A stretch of 7,445 bases of DNA, taken from contig JAUUZM010000160.1 of NCBI GenBank assembly GCA_030589965.1, positions 1 through 7,445 on the forward strand, read 5' to 3'. The notes below the pieces were generated by a model. The model worked only from the letters and a program-made list of their open reading frames with translations, did not search any database and was not told the DNA's origin. This DNA is from Bacteroides sp. GTDB taxonomy: Bacteria; Bacteroidota; Bacteroidia; Bacteroidales; SM23-62. The position numbers and the translations under genes were made by a program. Shown piece after piece: positions 1-6,027 of this stretch (positions are counted from its first letter, which is position 1; every line of letters begins with the position of its first letter).

Positions 1-1
1 T

Positions 2-382
2 AATACTCCCCCGGTAGTACCCATTTATGCCGCCATGCATACCTTAAGATGGCTGAAGCAGAATGGAGGTATTTCTGAAATGGAGAAAAAGAATATTGAA
101 AAAGCTGCCTTATTGTATGATGAGATTGACAGGAATAAATTGTTTAAGCCAACAGTTGATAATGTGGAAGACCGCTCACTAATGAACATATGTTTCGTGA
201 TGCAGGAGGAATATAAAGAACTGGAAGCCGGATTCAACGAGTTCGCCGGATCAAAGGGTATGATCGGAATTAAGGGTCATAGATCAGTAGGAGGATTCAG
301 GGCTTCAACATACAATGCCCTGGCAAAGGAAAGTGTTAAGGCATTGGTTGAGACCATGCAGGAATTTGAAAAAAACAAGTAA
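2..382 (+). CDS. serC: Phosphoserine aminotransferase, C-terminal part (5' end outside window)
   Basis: This is the last third of SerC, a cytosolic PLP-dependent class V aminotransferase that converts 3-phosphohydroxypyruvate and glutamate to phosphoserine and 2-oxoglutarate, the second step of serine synthesis. The frame is open from base 2 and gives about 126 residues, against roughly 360 for the whole family, so the catalytic lysine lies upstream of the window. The first visible residues, NTPPVVPIYAA, run into the methionine at base 35, so that methionine is internal and not a start. The key signature is KGHRSVGGFRAS (bases about 272-310), the family's C-terminal substrate-phosphate-binding segment with its His-Arg pair. 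The segment before it, with DRSLMNICFVM, fits the small domain. serA follows after 25 bases, so the two first enzymes of the pathway are co-transcribed. Identification is by recognised motifs and by the neighbour. Confidence 0.95.
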   Translation, partial: NTPPVVPIYAAMHTLRWLKQNGGISEMEKKNIEKAALLYDEIDRNKLFKPTVDNVEDRSLMNICFVMQEEYKELEAGFNEFAGSKGMIGIKGHRSVGGFRASTYNALAKESVKALVETMQEFEKNK

Positions 383-407
383 TTATTAATAATAAAGAAT
401 TAAAGAG

Positions 408-1328
408 ATGCCAAAAGTATTAGTAGCCACCGTAAAACCTTTTGCCCCCGCAGCAGTGGAGCAAATCAGGAAAATTATTGAAAATGCAGGATATGAATTT
501 GCCCTGCTGGAAAAGTACCCAGAACAGTCTGATTTGCATGCAGCCGTTTCCGATGCGGATGCAATGATTATACGAAGTGACAAGGTTGATACGGATGTAA
601 TTCAGGCAGCAGATAAGCTTAAGATTGTTGTCAGAGCCGGAGCAGGTTATGATAATATTGACCTCGAGGCAGCCAGTTCGAAAGAGGTGGTGGCTATGAA
701 TACGCCTGGACAAAACTCAAACGCCGTGGCAGAACTTGCCATTGGGATGATGGTATTTATGGCAAGGAACCAGTTGAATGGAACTTCAGGCAGCGAACTG
801 AAAGGCAAGACCATTGGTATACATGCCTATGGCTATGTTGGAAGAATTGTTGCCAGTATAGCACAGGGATTTGGGATGGAGGTTTTTGCCTTTGATCCAT
901 TCCTGGAGGATTCCATATTTGAGGAAGATGAGGTCACCCGTGTAAGCAGCGTGGAAGAATTATATAACTCCTGCCAGTATATATCCCTGCATATTCCTGC
1001 TAATGACACTACCCGTAAATCAATAAATTATGATTTGCTCAGCCTTATGCCAAAGGGGGCCACACTTGTAAATACTGCAAGGAAAGAGGTGGTTGACGAG
1101 GGTTCTCTTCACCGTATACTAAAAGAGCGCAAGGATTTTAGTTATGTTTCAGACATCGCTCCTGATAATGCAGCAGAGCTGAAGTCAGAGTTTCCGGATA
1201 ATTGTTTTTTTACTCCAAAGAAAATGGGTGCCCAGACTTCTGAAGCAAACATTAATGCAGGGGCTGCTGCGGCGGAGCAAATTGTACAATTTCTCGAGAA
1301 GGGTGATATTACATTTAAGGTAAATTAA
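408..1328 (+). CDS. serA: D-3-phosphoglycerate dehydrogenase, short ACT-less form
   Basis: A 306-residue member of the D-isomer-specific 2-hydroxyacid dehydrogenase family. It is expected to oxidise 3-phosphoglycerate to 3-phosphohydroxypyruvate with NAD, the first step of serine synthesis, feeding SerC encoded just upstream. Seen in the protein: the substrate-binding segment VRAGAGYDNIDL (75-86), NTPGQNSNAVAE (98-109), the Rossmann loop AYGYVGR (140-146), Asp163 after the second beta strand, and the catalytic-arginine motif NTARKEVVD (222-230, Arg225). It ends near residue 306, so it lacks the regulatory ACT domain of the about 410-residue E. coli enzyme and is probably not serine-inhibited in that way. 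Odd points: the first glycine of GxGxxG is Ala140; the usual TPHxG histidine is replaced in TPKKMGAQTSEA (Lys271); the usual DVFxxEP glutamate position reads DIAPDN. From memory, Bacteroides homologues share this form. The ATG directly follows an AAAGAG stretch; there is no strong Shine-Dalgarno sequence. Confidence 0.93.
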   Translation: MPKVLVATVKPFAPAAVEQIRKIIENAGYEFALLEKYPEQSDLHAAVSDADAMIIRSDKVDTDVIQAADKLKIVVRAGAGYDNIDLEAASSKEVVAMNTPGQNSNAVAELAIGMMVFMARNQLNGTSGSELKGKTIGIHAYGYVGRIVASIAQGFGMEVFAFDPFLEDSIFEEDEVTRVSSVEELYNSCQYISLHIPANDTTRKSINYDLLSLMPKGATLVNTARKEVVDEGSLHRILKERKDFSYVSDIAPDNAAELKSEFPDNCFFTPKKMGAQTSEANINAGAAAAEQIVQFLEKGDITFKVN

Positions 1329-1352
1329 GCATTCATTACAGTAATCAGGATC

Positions 1353-2603
1353 ATGGCTATATTAAAATCATTTAAGGGATACCGGCCGCGAAAGGAATTT
1401 GCGGCTAAAATCGCATCACGTCCATACGATGTGCTGAATTCTGAGGAAGCACGAGAAGAAGTCGGGAGTAATCCTCATTCCTTTCTTCGTGTTGTAAAAC
1501 CCGAGGTAGATCTTCCGTCTGATATTAATTTATACTCTGATCAGGTATACCAGAAGGGGAGGGAAAACCTCGAGGCAATGATTAAAGAGGGGATCCTGGT
1601 TCAGGATGAGCAAGCAAGTCTTTATATTTATGCCCAGACCATGAATGGGATTACCCAGTATGGACTGGTGGGCTGTGCCAGCATTCAGGATTACATGAAT
1701 AATGTGATAAAAAAACATGAACTGACAAGGCCTGATAAGGAAGAGGACAGGAAAACCCATATCCGGGTTTCAAATTTTAATGCAGAGCCGGTGTTTTTCG
1801 CCTATCCCGCAAATGCCGAAATAGATAAGATAGTAGCAAGGATTATTACAGCTGAGTCCGAATATGATTTTACCGCAGATGATGGTATTTCACATCAGCT
1901 CTGGGTCATTTCCGATCAGAAAGATGTAAAGCAATTGGAAACACTCTTCGCTGCAGATGTTCCATTCACATATGTTGCTGATGGTCATCACCGGACAGCT
2001 GCTGCTGCAGGAGTAGGTGAGGAGCGAAGGAAGTCCGACGCTAACCATGACGGCAGTGAGGAATACAACTATTTTCTGGCAGTTCATTTTCCTGACAACC
2101 AGTTGACCATTATTGATTACAACCGGGTGGTTAAGGACCTGAATGGACTGGATGATGATGAGTTTCTTAATAAACTCGATACATCCTTCGAGGTCAAAAA
2201 TGAAGGAGATTCTGTATACAAACCCAAAAGTCTGCATTCTTTTGGTCTTTATCTTTCAGGCAAATGGTACTCCCTGGTAGCCAGGGAAGGTACTTATGAT
2301 GATAATGATCCGATCGGACAACTTGATGTAACCATATTATCCGAGCAGGTGCTGGCTCCCTTACTGGATATAACCGATCTCAGAAAATCGAAGAGAATTG
2401 ATTTTGTCGGAGGGATCAGGGGACTGGAAGAATTGGAGAGAAGGGTTGATTCAGGGGAGATGAAGGCAGCCTTTGCTTTATATCCTGTGAGTATGGACCA
2501 GCTTATGGAAATTGCCGATACAGATAATATAATGCCTCCCAAGACTACCTGGTTCGAACCAAAACTGAGGAGCGGACTGGTAATACATGAACTGGAGGAT
2601 TGA
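1353..2603 (+). CDS. DUF1015 family protein (COG4198), possible serine-kinase-like enzyme
   Basis: A 416-residue cytosolic protein, a normal length for the DUF1015 family. Family landmarks are clear: the N-terminal FKGYRPRKEFAAKIASRPYDV (split here as FKGYRPRKEF at 7-16 and RPYDV at 23-27), the NPHSFLRVVKPE segment (40-51), KHELTRPDKEEDR (121-133), YVADGHHRTAAAA (207-219), and the C-terminal MPPKTTWFEPKLRSGLV (394-410). No signal peptide or membrane segment is visible. The DGHHR motif at 210-214 resembles that of the ParB/Srx-fold free-serine kinases SerK and SbnI, which interconvert serine and phosphoserine; this is known of those proteins, not of this one. Placement 24 bases after serA and behind serC supports a serine-related job, for example using the phosphoserine made by SerC. 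That role is inference. The ATG is preceded by AGGA only two bases away, so translation may be partly coupled to serA. The family call is firm; the function is not. Confidence 0.9.
   Translation: MAILKSFKGYRPRKEFAAKIASRPYDVLNSEEAREEVGSNPHSFLRVVKPEVDLPSDINLYSDQVYQKGRENLEAMIKEGILVQDEQASLYIYAQTMNGITQYGLVGCASIQDYMNNVIKKHELTRPDKEEDRKTHIRVSNFNAEPVFFAYPANAEIDKIVARIITAESEYDFTADDGISHQLWVISDQKDVKQLETLFAADVPFTYVADGHHRTAAAAGVGEERRKSDANHDGSEEYNYFLAVHFPDNQLTIIDYNRVVKDLNGLDDDEFLNKLDTSFEVKNEGDSVYKPKSLHSFGLYLSGKWYSLVAREGTYDDNDPIGQLDVTILSEQVLAPLLDITDLRKSKRIDFVGGIRGLEELERRVDSGEMKAAFALYPVSMDQLMEIADTDNIMPPKTTWFEPKLRSGLVIHELED
2594..2598 (+). promoter_or_regulatory. Shine-Dalgarno-like GGAGG for the yggS-family gene
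   Basis: GGAGG lies inside the last codons of the DUF1015 gene. It sits 10 bases before the ATG at 2609 and 16 before the ATG at 2615, but only one base before the in-frame TTG at 2600. Spacing therefore favours an ATG start at 2609 and argues against the TTG. Bacteroidota often do without Shine-Dalgarno pairing, so this is supportive only. Confidence 0.4.
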
Positions 2604-2608
2604 AATCA

Positions 2609-3283
2609 ATGTTTATGAATATTGCAGATAACCTTAGGAAACTTATTTCTGATACACCTGAGAGTGTAAGCATTATTGCTGTTTCCAAGAGGAAATCTGT
2701 GGAGGATATACTCCAGGCATATAAAGCCGGACAGAGAATATTCGGGGAGAACCGGGTACAGGAGTTATCGGAAAAACATCCCCAGCTGCCAGAAGATATA
2801 GAATGGCATATGGTGGGACATCTCCAGACCAATAAGGTAAAGTATATTGCTGGGTTTGTTCATATGGTACAAAGTATTGACAGCCTTAAGCTTCTGCTAA
2901 GCCTTGAAAGGGAAGCCAAGAAGGCTGATCGAATTATTTCTTGTCTCTTGCAGATTCATATTGCCAGGGAAGAAACAAAGTTTGGATTCACGCGGGAAGA
3001 GGTACTTGAGATTGCCACTTCTCCTGAGGTTCAGTCCCTTAATAATGTTCGCATTTCCGGGGTTATGGGTATGGCCACTTTTACAGAAGACAAGGAACAG
3101 GTGAAATCTGAGTTCAGGCATCTGAGAGAAACATATAATGATCTGAAAGAAAATTGCTTTTCGATTCGGCCTGATTTTAAGGAAATTTCAATGGGAATGT
3201 CCGGCGATTACCAGATAGCTATTGAAGAGGGAAGCACCATGGTTCGGCTGGGAACGATTATATTTGGAGAAAGGAATTACTAA
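2609..3283 (+). CDS. YggS/PLPBP-family pyridoxal-5'-phosphate homeostasis protein
   Basis: A 224-residue cytosolic single-domain protein of the YggS (PROSC/PLPBP) family, which has the alanine-racemase-like PLP barrel but no known catalytic reaction and acts in vitamin B6 balance. Visible motifs: IIAVSK with the PLP-binding lysine at 27, the GENRVQE segment (46-52), WHMVGHLQTNK (66-76), LQIHIAREETKFGF (114-127), the phosphate-binding MGMSGDY (195-201), and GSTMVRLGTIIFGER (208-222). Length matches the family. The start is uncertain: a TTG at 2600 overlaps the DUF1015 stop, while ATGs lie at 2609 and 2615. I choose 2609 because of the GGAGG at 2594-2598; the conserved family N-terminus (about MNIADNL) begins at 2615. 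It is embedded in the serine operon, where it may buffer PLP for SerC; that link is inferred from position only. Confidence 0.93.
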   Translation: MFMNIADNLRKLISDTPESVSIIAVSKRKSVEDILQAYKAGQRIFGENRVQELSEKHPQLPEDIEWHMVGHLQTNKVKYIAGFVHMVQSIDSLKLLLSLEREAKKADRIISCLLQIHIAREETKFGFTREEVLEIATSPEVQSLNNVRISGVMGMATFTEDKEQVKSEFRHLRETYNDLKENCFSIRPDFKEISMGMSGDYQIAIEEGSTMVRLGTIIFGERNY

Positions 3284-3298
3284 AACCACTATCGTATT

Positions 3299-4276
3299 AT
3301 GGCAGACTTAAGAACAAAATTTGTTGGACTGGATCTTCAGAATCCTTTGATTGTTAGCAGCAGCGGACTCACAGATTCAGTCGAGAAGATCATAAAGCTT
3401 GAAGAGGCAGGAGCCGGGGCGGTTGTTTTGAAATCCCTTTTCGAGGAACAAATCCTGCATGAAGCAGGCATGCTTGCTGAGTCAAGCAATTATCCTGAAG
3501 CGGATGATTATCTTAAGCATTATACCCGGTCACAAAATCTCGATACATATCTAAGTCTACTGGAGGGAGCAGTAGCAAAAACCAAGATACCGGTTATTGC
3601 CAGCATAAATTGTATGTCAGTTTCTGAATGGTTTGATTTTGCAAGGAAGATTGAAGAAGCCGGTGCACATGCACTGGAATTGAATGTATTCTTTATGCCG
3701 GCAGGCAAAGATGCCTCCAGCAAGAATTATGAGCAGCTATACCTTGATATTGCTGAAAACGTGAAAGCCAAAATCAATATACCGGTTATAATGAAGCTTG
3801 GACAGAATTTTACAAACCTTCTACACCTGGCAGATCTCTTATATCACAGGGGAGTAGAAGGAGTAGTATTATTCAACCGGTTTTACAGTCCGGATATAAA
3901 CATCAAAGAATTGAGAATGACCACATCCGAAGTTTTCAGTTCTCCTGTTGATCTCCGGTATTCTCTACGCTGGGTGGCAATTATGTCCGCACTCGTCGAA
4001 CAGATTGACATTGCCGCTTCCACCGGAGTTCATGATGGGACGGCCCTTATTAAACAGCTACTGGCAGGAGCACAGGCAGTCCAGGTTTGTTCTGCCATAT
4101 ATAAAAACGGTCCTGCCCATATAAGCGGGATGCTTCAGGAACTAAGTGATTGGATGGACGATAAGAATTACCTTGATCTGGATGCCTTCAGAGGCAAAAT
4201 GAATTATAGTAATATTCCTGATCCGGAGATATATGAGAGAAGCCAGTTTATGAAATACTTCTCAAACCACCATTAG
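3299..4276 (+). CDS. Dihydroorotate dehydrogenase-like flavoprotein, probably not PyrD
   Basis: A 325-residue soluble TIM-barrel protein of the dihydroorotate dehydrogenase family (COG0167). Seen: N-terminal LGLxNP-like segment GLDLQNPLIVSSSG (10-23), AVVLKSLFEEQ (41-51, Lys45 near the flavin), IPVIMKLGQNFTN (161-173, Lys166), and the C-terminal FMN-phosphate region STGVHDG (241-247) and LLAGAQAVQVCSAIYKNGP (254-272). So FMN binding is likely. The usual active-site motif N-[VIL]-S-C-P-N is replaced by NVFFMP at 129-134, so the catalytic cysteine of class 1 enzymes is missing and no clear serine substitute is seen. I therefore expect an altered or different reaction, not a normal step of pyrimidine synthesis. 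Bacteroidota genomes commonly carry such a 'DHOD-like' paralogue; its substrate is unknown to me. It starts 15 bases after the yggS-family gene with no clear ribosome site and is the last gene of the operon. Confidence 0.85.
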   Translation: MADLRTKFVGLDLQNPLIVSSSGLTDSVEKIIKLEEAGAGAVVLKSLFEEQILHEAGMLAESSNYPEADDYLKHYTRSQNLDTYLSLLEGAVAKTKIPVIASINCMSVSEWFDFARKIEEAGAHALELNVFFMPAGKDASSKNYEQLYLDIAENVKAKINIPVIMKLGQNFTNLLHLADLLYHRGVEGVVLFNRFYSPDINIKELRMTTSEVFSSPVDLRYSLRWVAIMSALVEQIDIAASTGVHDGTALIKQLLAGAQAVQVCSAIYKNGPAHISGMLQELSDWMDDKNYLDLDAFRGKMNYSNIPDPEIYERSQFMKYFSNHH

Positions 4277-4277
4277 G

Positions 4278-4802
4278 CTATTCATGAAGAAGCCTTTCCA
4301 GTTCGAGTGCCAGGGGCTTCTTTTCTTCATCTACCTTCTTCAGTCTCTTTTGGACCTCTACAAGAACCTTTTTCAGTTCTTCAGGACTTAGGTCGACTGC
4401 TGCTGCTTCTTCAATCACTGTGAAGGCTTCCAGTGCAGTTACATAATCGCCTTCGAAAAAAAGCTTCACAAACAATCCGAGGTCCTGGCTGTAATCCAGT
4501 CCACTTTGCCAGCAGGCGGAGATAATGCTTCCCCTTGCATCTTTGAGGCCGGGGTCCTTTAAACCGGCCAGGATAAAGGGAATAACGCGCGGATCCCTGA
4601 TGTCTGCAATAAAAAGGACCAGTTCCTTCCTGAGGAGTTCATTTGCGGTCTTATGGAGCAATTTCAATAGTTCAGGAATGTACCCGATATTGCCTGCGCC
4701 GCGAATTTTTCTGAGCGTTTTGAGAACAATTTTTTCCTCCTCTGACCATAGATCCCGGATAATAATGGGATCCAGTTTTACTTTTTTCGTTTTATTCTCC
4801 AT
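4278..4802 (-). CDS. Small HEAT-repeat-like helical protein
   Basis: A 174-residue soluble protein with no signal peptide or membrane segment. The sequence is a run of amphipathic helices with HEAT/armadillo-like spacing: a pair around 21-54 (EEEKIVLKTLRKIRG, then IPELLKLLHKT), a pair around 56-82 whose IRDPRVIPFILAGLKDP is a typical HEAT turn (Asp-Pro followed by a helix), a third at 88-116, and a charged helical tail (138-174, rich in Lys and Glu). Such folds bind proteins; I do not recognise a specific family or partner. It follows the TPR gene by 13 bases, with a GGAG three bases before its ATG, so it is the third gene of the minus-strand operon. The convergent DHOD-like gene ends one base beyond its stop. 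It could be a cytosolic scaffold for the neighbouring surface proteins, but that is a guess from position. Confidence 0.8.
   Translation of the reverse strand: MENKTKKVKLDPIIIRDLWSEEEKIVLKTLRKIRGAGNIGYIPELLKLLHKTANELLRKELVLFIADIRDPRVIPFILAGLKDPGLKDARGSIISACWQSGLDYSQDLGLFVKLFFEGDYVTALEAFTVIEEAAAVDLSPEELKKVLVEVQKRLKKVDEEKKPLALELERLLHE
4287..4327 (+). terminator. Putative rho-independent terminator of the serine operon
   Basis: Reading the plus strand, AAGAAGCC (4287-4294) pairs perfectly with GGCTTCTT (4315-4322). Three more inner pairs (two G-U and one A-U) extend the stem to about 11 pairs around a 14-base loop. The stem runs into the T-rich stretch TTTTCTT. It begins 10 bases after the stop of the DHOD-like gene, the right place for the end of the operon. 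It lies wholly inside the 3' coding part of the opposing HEAT-like gene. In the minus-strand RNA the two inner G-U pairs become A-C mismatches and no U tract follows, so it should act mainly on plus-strand transcription. Confidence 0.5.
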
Positions 4803-4815
4803 AGACTCCGTAGGA

Positions 4816-6027
4816 TTATTGTGCTACGCCATTTTCTTCGAGCTTCCTGGCTGCTTCATAAGATCCAAACCTTGCTGCCTGTCTCCAGTCAGAGAGGGAA
4901 CCTTCACGGTCATTCATATGCCAGCGTACAAGACCCCTCCAGTACCAAACCCTATGATCATCCGGATCAAGGTCCAGTGCCATGCTAAAATCATTCAGGG
5001 CGTACTTGTAGGTCCTGGTTTCAAGGTAGGTTTTTCCGCGGGCGGCATAAAACCTTGGGTCAATGTCTGAAAGTTTCAGGCAGAGATTGAATTTTTTAAG
5101 TGCATCCAGGTATTTTTCTGAATCATAATGGACCTGCCCAAGAAGATACAGGGATTCAATGTTGTCTGGATAATATTCAATGGACTGATTCAGGTATTTG
5201 GCTGCTTTGGAATAATTTCCTGTTTTGTAGTTAATCCTTGCGATATCCAGTAAAAGATCCAGGTTCTCAGGATCCATCCTCATAGCCTTCTCAAAATCAG
5301 CAATGGCCTTTTCCGGTTTATCCTGGGCAAGGTATGCTTCTGCTCTACCATAATAATAGTCCGTCTCCACCGAACTGATCTCTATGGCCCTGGTATAGGA
5401 CTGAATGGCTCCCTGGAACTGTTTCATATTCAGAAGTACATCCCCCCTGGCAGCATGCAGAGCATCCCAGTCTTTTCTTTCTGTAATTCGTTTGTCAAGC
5501 AATTCAAGAGCCTGTAAATATTCTTCGCTATTGTTCAAATACCTGACTTCCTGGAGAAACTCTTCCTCCTCAGAGTACCAGGTCCGGCTCCATAGATTCC
5601 TCCACTCCGGACTGTCTTCAATGAGAGAAAATTCTTCGTCAAGCAGAATAACATATGAGGGAAGCTTGTACCCTGATGAAAGATGGGATTCCAGCGCAAT
5701 TACAGCTTTTTCTACATCTCCGGAAGAAGCATGAATACAAGCCTGCAGGTAACTGCCCCTGGCGGGTGCTTCCAGTTCCAGGCGGCTAAGATTCTCCATG
5801 GCAGCTGAGGAGTTCCCGGAATGATAATTAATCTCAGCCATTTTCAAAAGATAATCAGCATTATCATCATCATAGCTAAGAGCTTTCTCCATGTATTCAC
5901 GGGCCTGTGAGAACTCACCATGGTTTGAATAGGCGATTCCTTTAAGATACATATCCTCAACCTGAGCCTGGATATTTAATACAGGTAGAGAGATAAGCAG
6001 GAGGATAACAAATTTCTTATTCACCAT
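4816..6027 (-). CDS. Exported tetratricopeptide-repeat protein
   Basis: With the start at 6027 this is a 403-residue protein. It opens with a good signal peptide: MVNKK, a hydrophobic core FVILLLISLPVL, then NIQA before a likely cleavage after residue 21; no lipobox cysteine is present, so it is probably periplasmic. The mature part is made of TPR units. Clear ones are about 25-58, 188-221, 222-255, 256-289, 290-323, 324-357 and 358-390, with the usual pattern of small and aromatic residues (for example AIADFEKAMRMDPENLD). The stretch about 60-185 is a less regular helical region, including EEFSLIEDSPEWRNLW, a common Bacteroidota TPR-protein element. The C-terminal DWRQAARFGSYEAARKL is also typical of this group. 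A longer reading frame reaches 6072, but it would add a non-signal-like N-terminus overlapping the upstream gene. The chosen ATG overlaps the upstream stop by 11 bases, suggesting coupled translation with the surface protein. Its partner is unknown. Confidence 0.88.
   Translation of the reverse strand: MVNKKFVILLLISLPVLNIQAQVEDMYLKGIAYSNHGEFSQAREYMEKALSYDDDNADYLLKMAEINYHSGNSSAAMENLSRLELEAPARGSYLQACIHASSGDVEKAVIALESHLSSGYKLPSYVILLDEEFSLIEDSPEWRNLWSRTWYSEEEEFLQEVRYLNNSEEYLQALELLDKRITERKDWDALHAARGDVLLNMKQFQGAIQSYTRAIEISSVETDYYYGRAEAYLAQDKPEKAIADFEKAMRMDPENLDLLLDIARINYKTGNYSKAAKYLNQSIEYYPDNIESLYLLGQVHYDSEKYLDALKKFNLCLKLSDIDPRFYAARGKTYLETRTYKYALNDFSMALDLDPDDHRVWYWRGLVRWHMNDREGSLSDWRQAARFGSYEAARKLEENGVAQ

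Noticed and set aside
420..713. Minus-strand frame of 97 codons inside serA
   Set aside because: It is entirely antisense to a conserved enzyme, and its Cys/His/Ile-rich composition is typical of a shadow frame.
2151..2162. GATGATGATG run as a variable simple repeat
   Set aside because: It is short and encodes an ordinary Asp-rich stretch; there is no sign of phase variation.
1890..2237. Minus-strand frame of 115 codons inside the DUF1015 gene
   Set aside because: It is antisense to conserved DUF1015 motifs including DGHHR, with no start signal or recognisable protein features.
2600..2608. TTG start for the yggS-family gene
   Set aside because: It overlaps the DUF1015 stop, leaves one base to the GGAGG, and adds residues not expected in the family; ATGs at 2609 and 2615 fit better.
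4237..4263. Hairpin GAGAAG/CTTCTC as a terminator for the minus-strand operon
   Set aside because: The stem has only about six pairs with a 15-base loop, and the minus-strand sequence after it (TCATATATC) is not a U tract.
4525..5070. A 181-codon plus-strand open frame opposite the HEAT-like and TPR genes
   Set aside because: It spans the junction of two well-supported minus-strand genes, has no recognisable domain or ribosome site, and its residue pattern reads as an antisense shadow.
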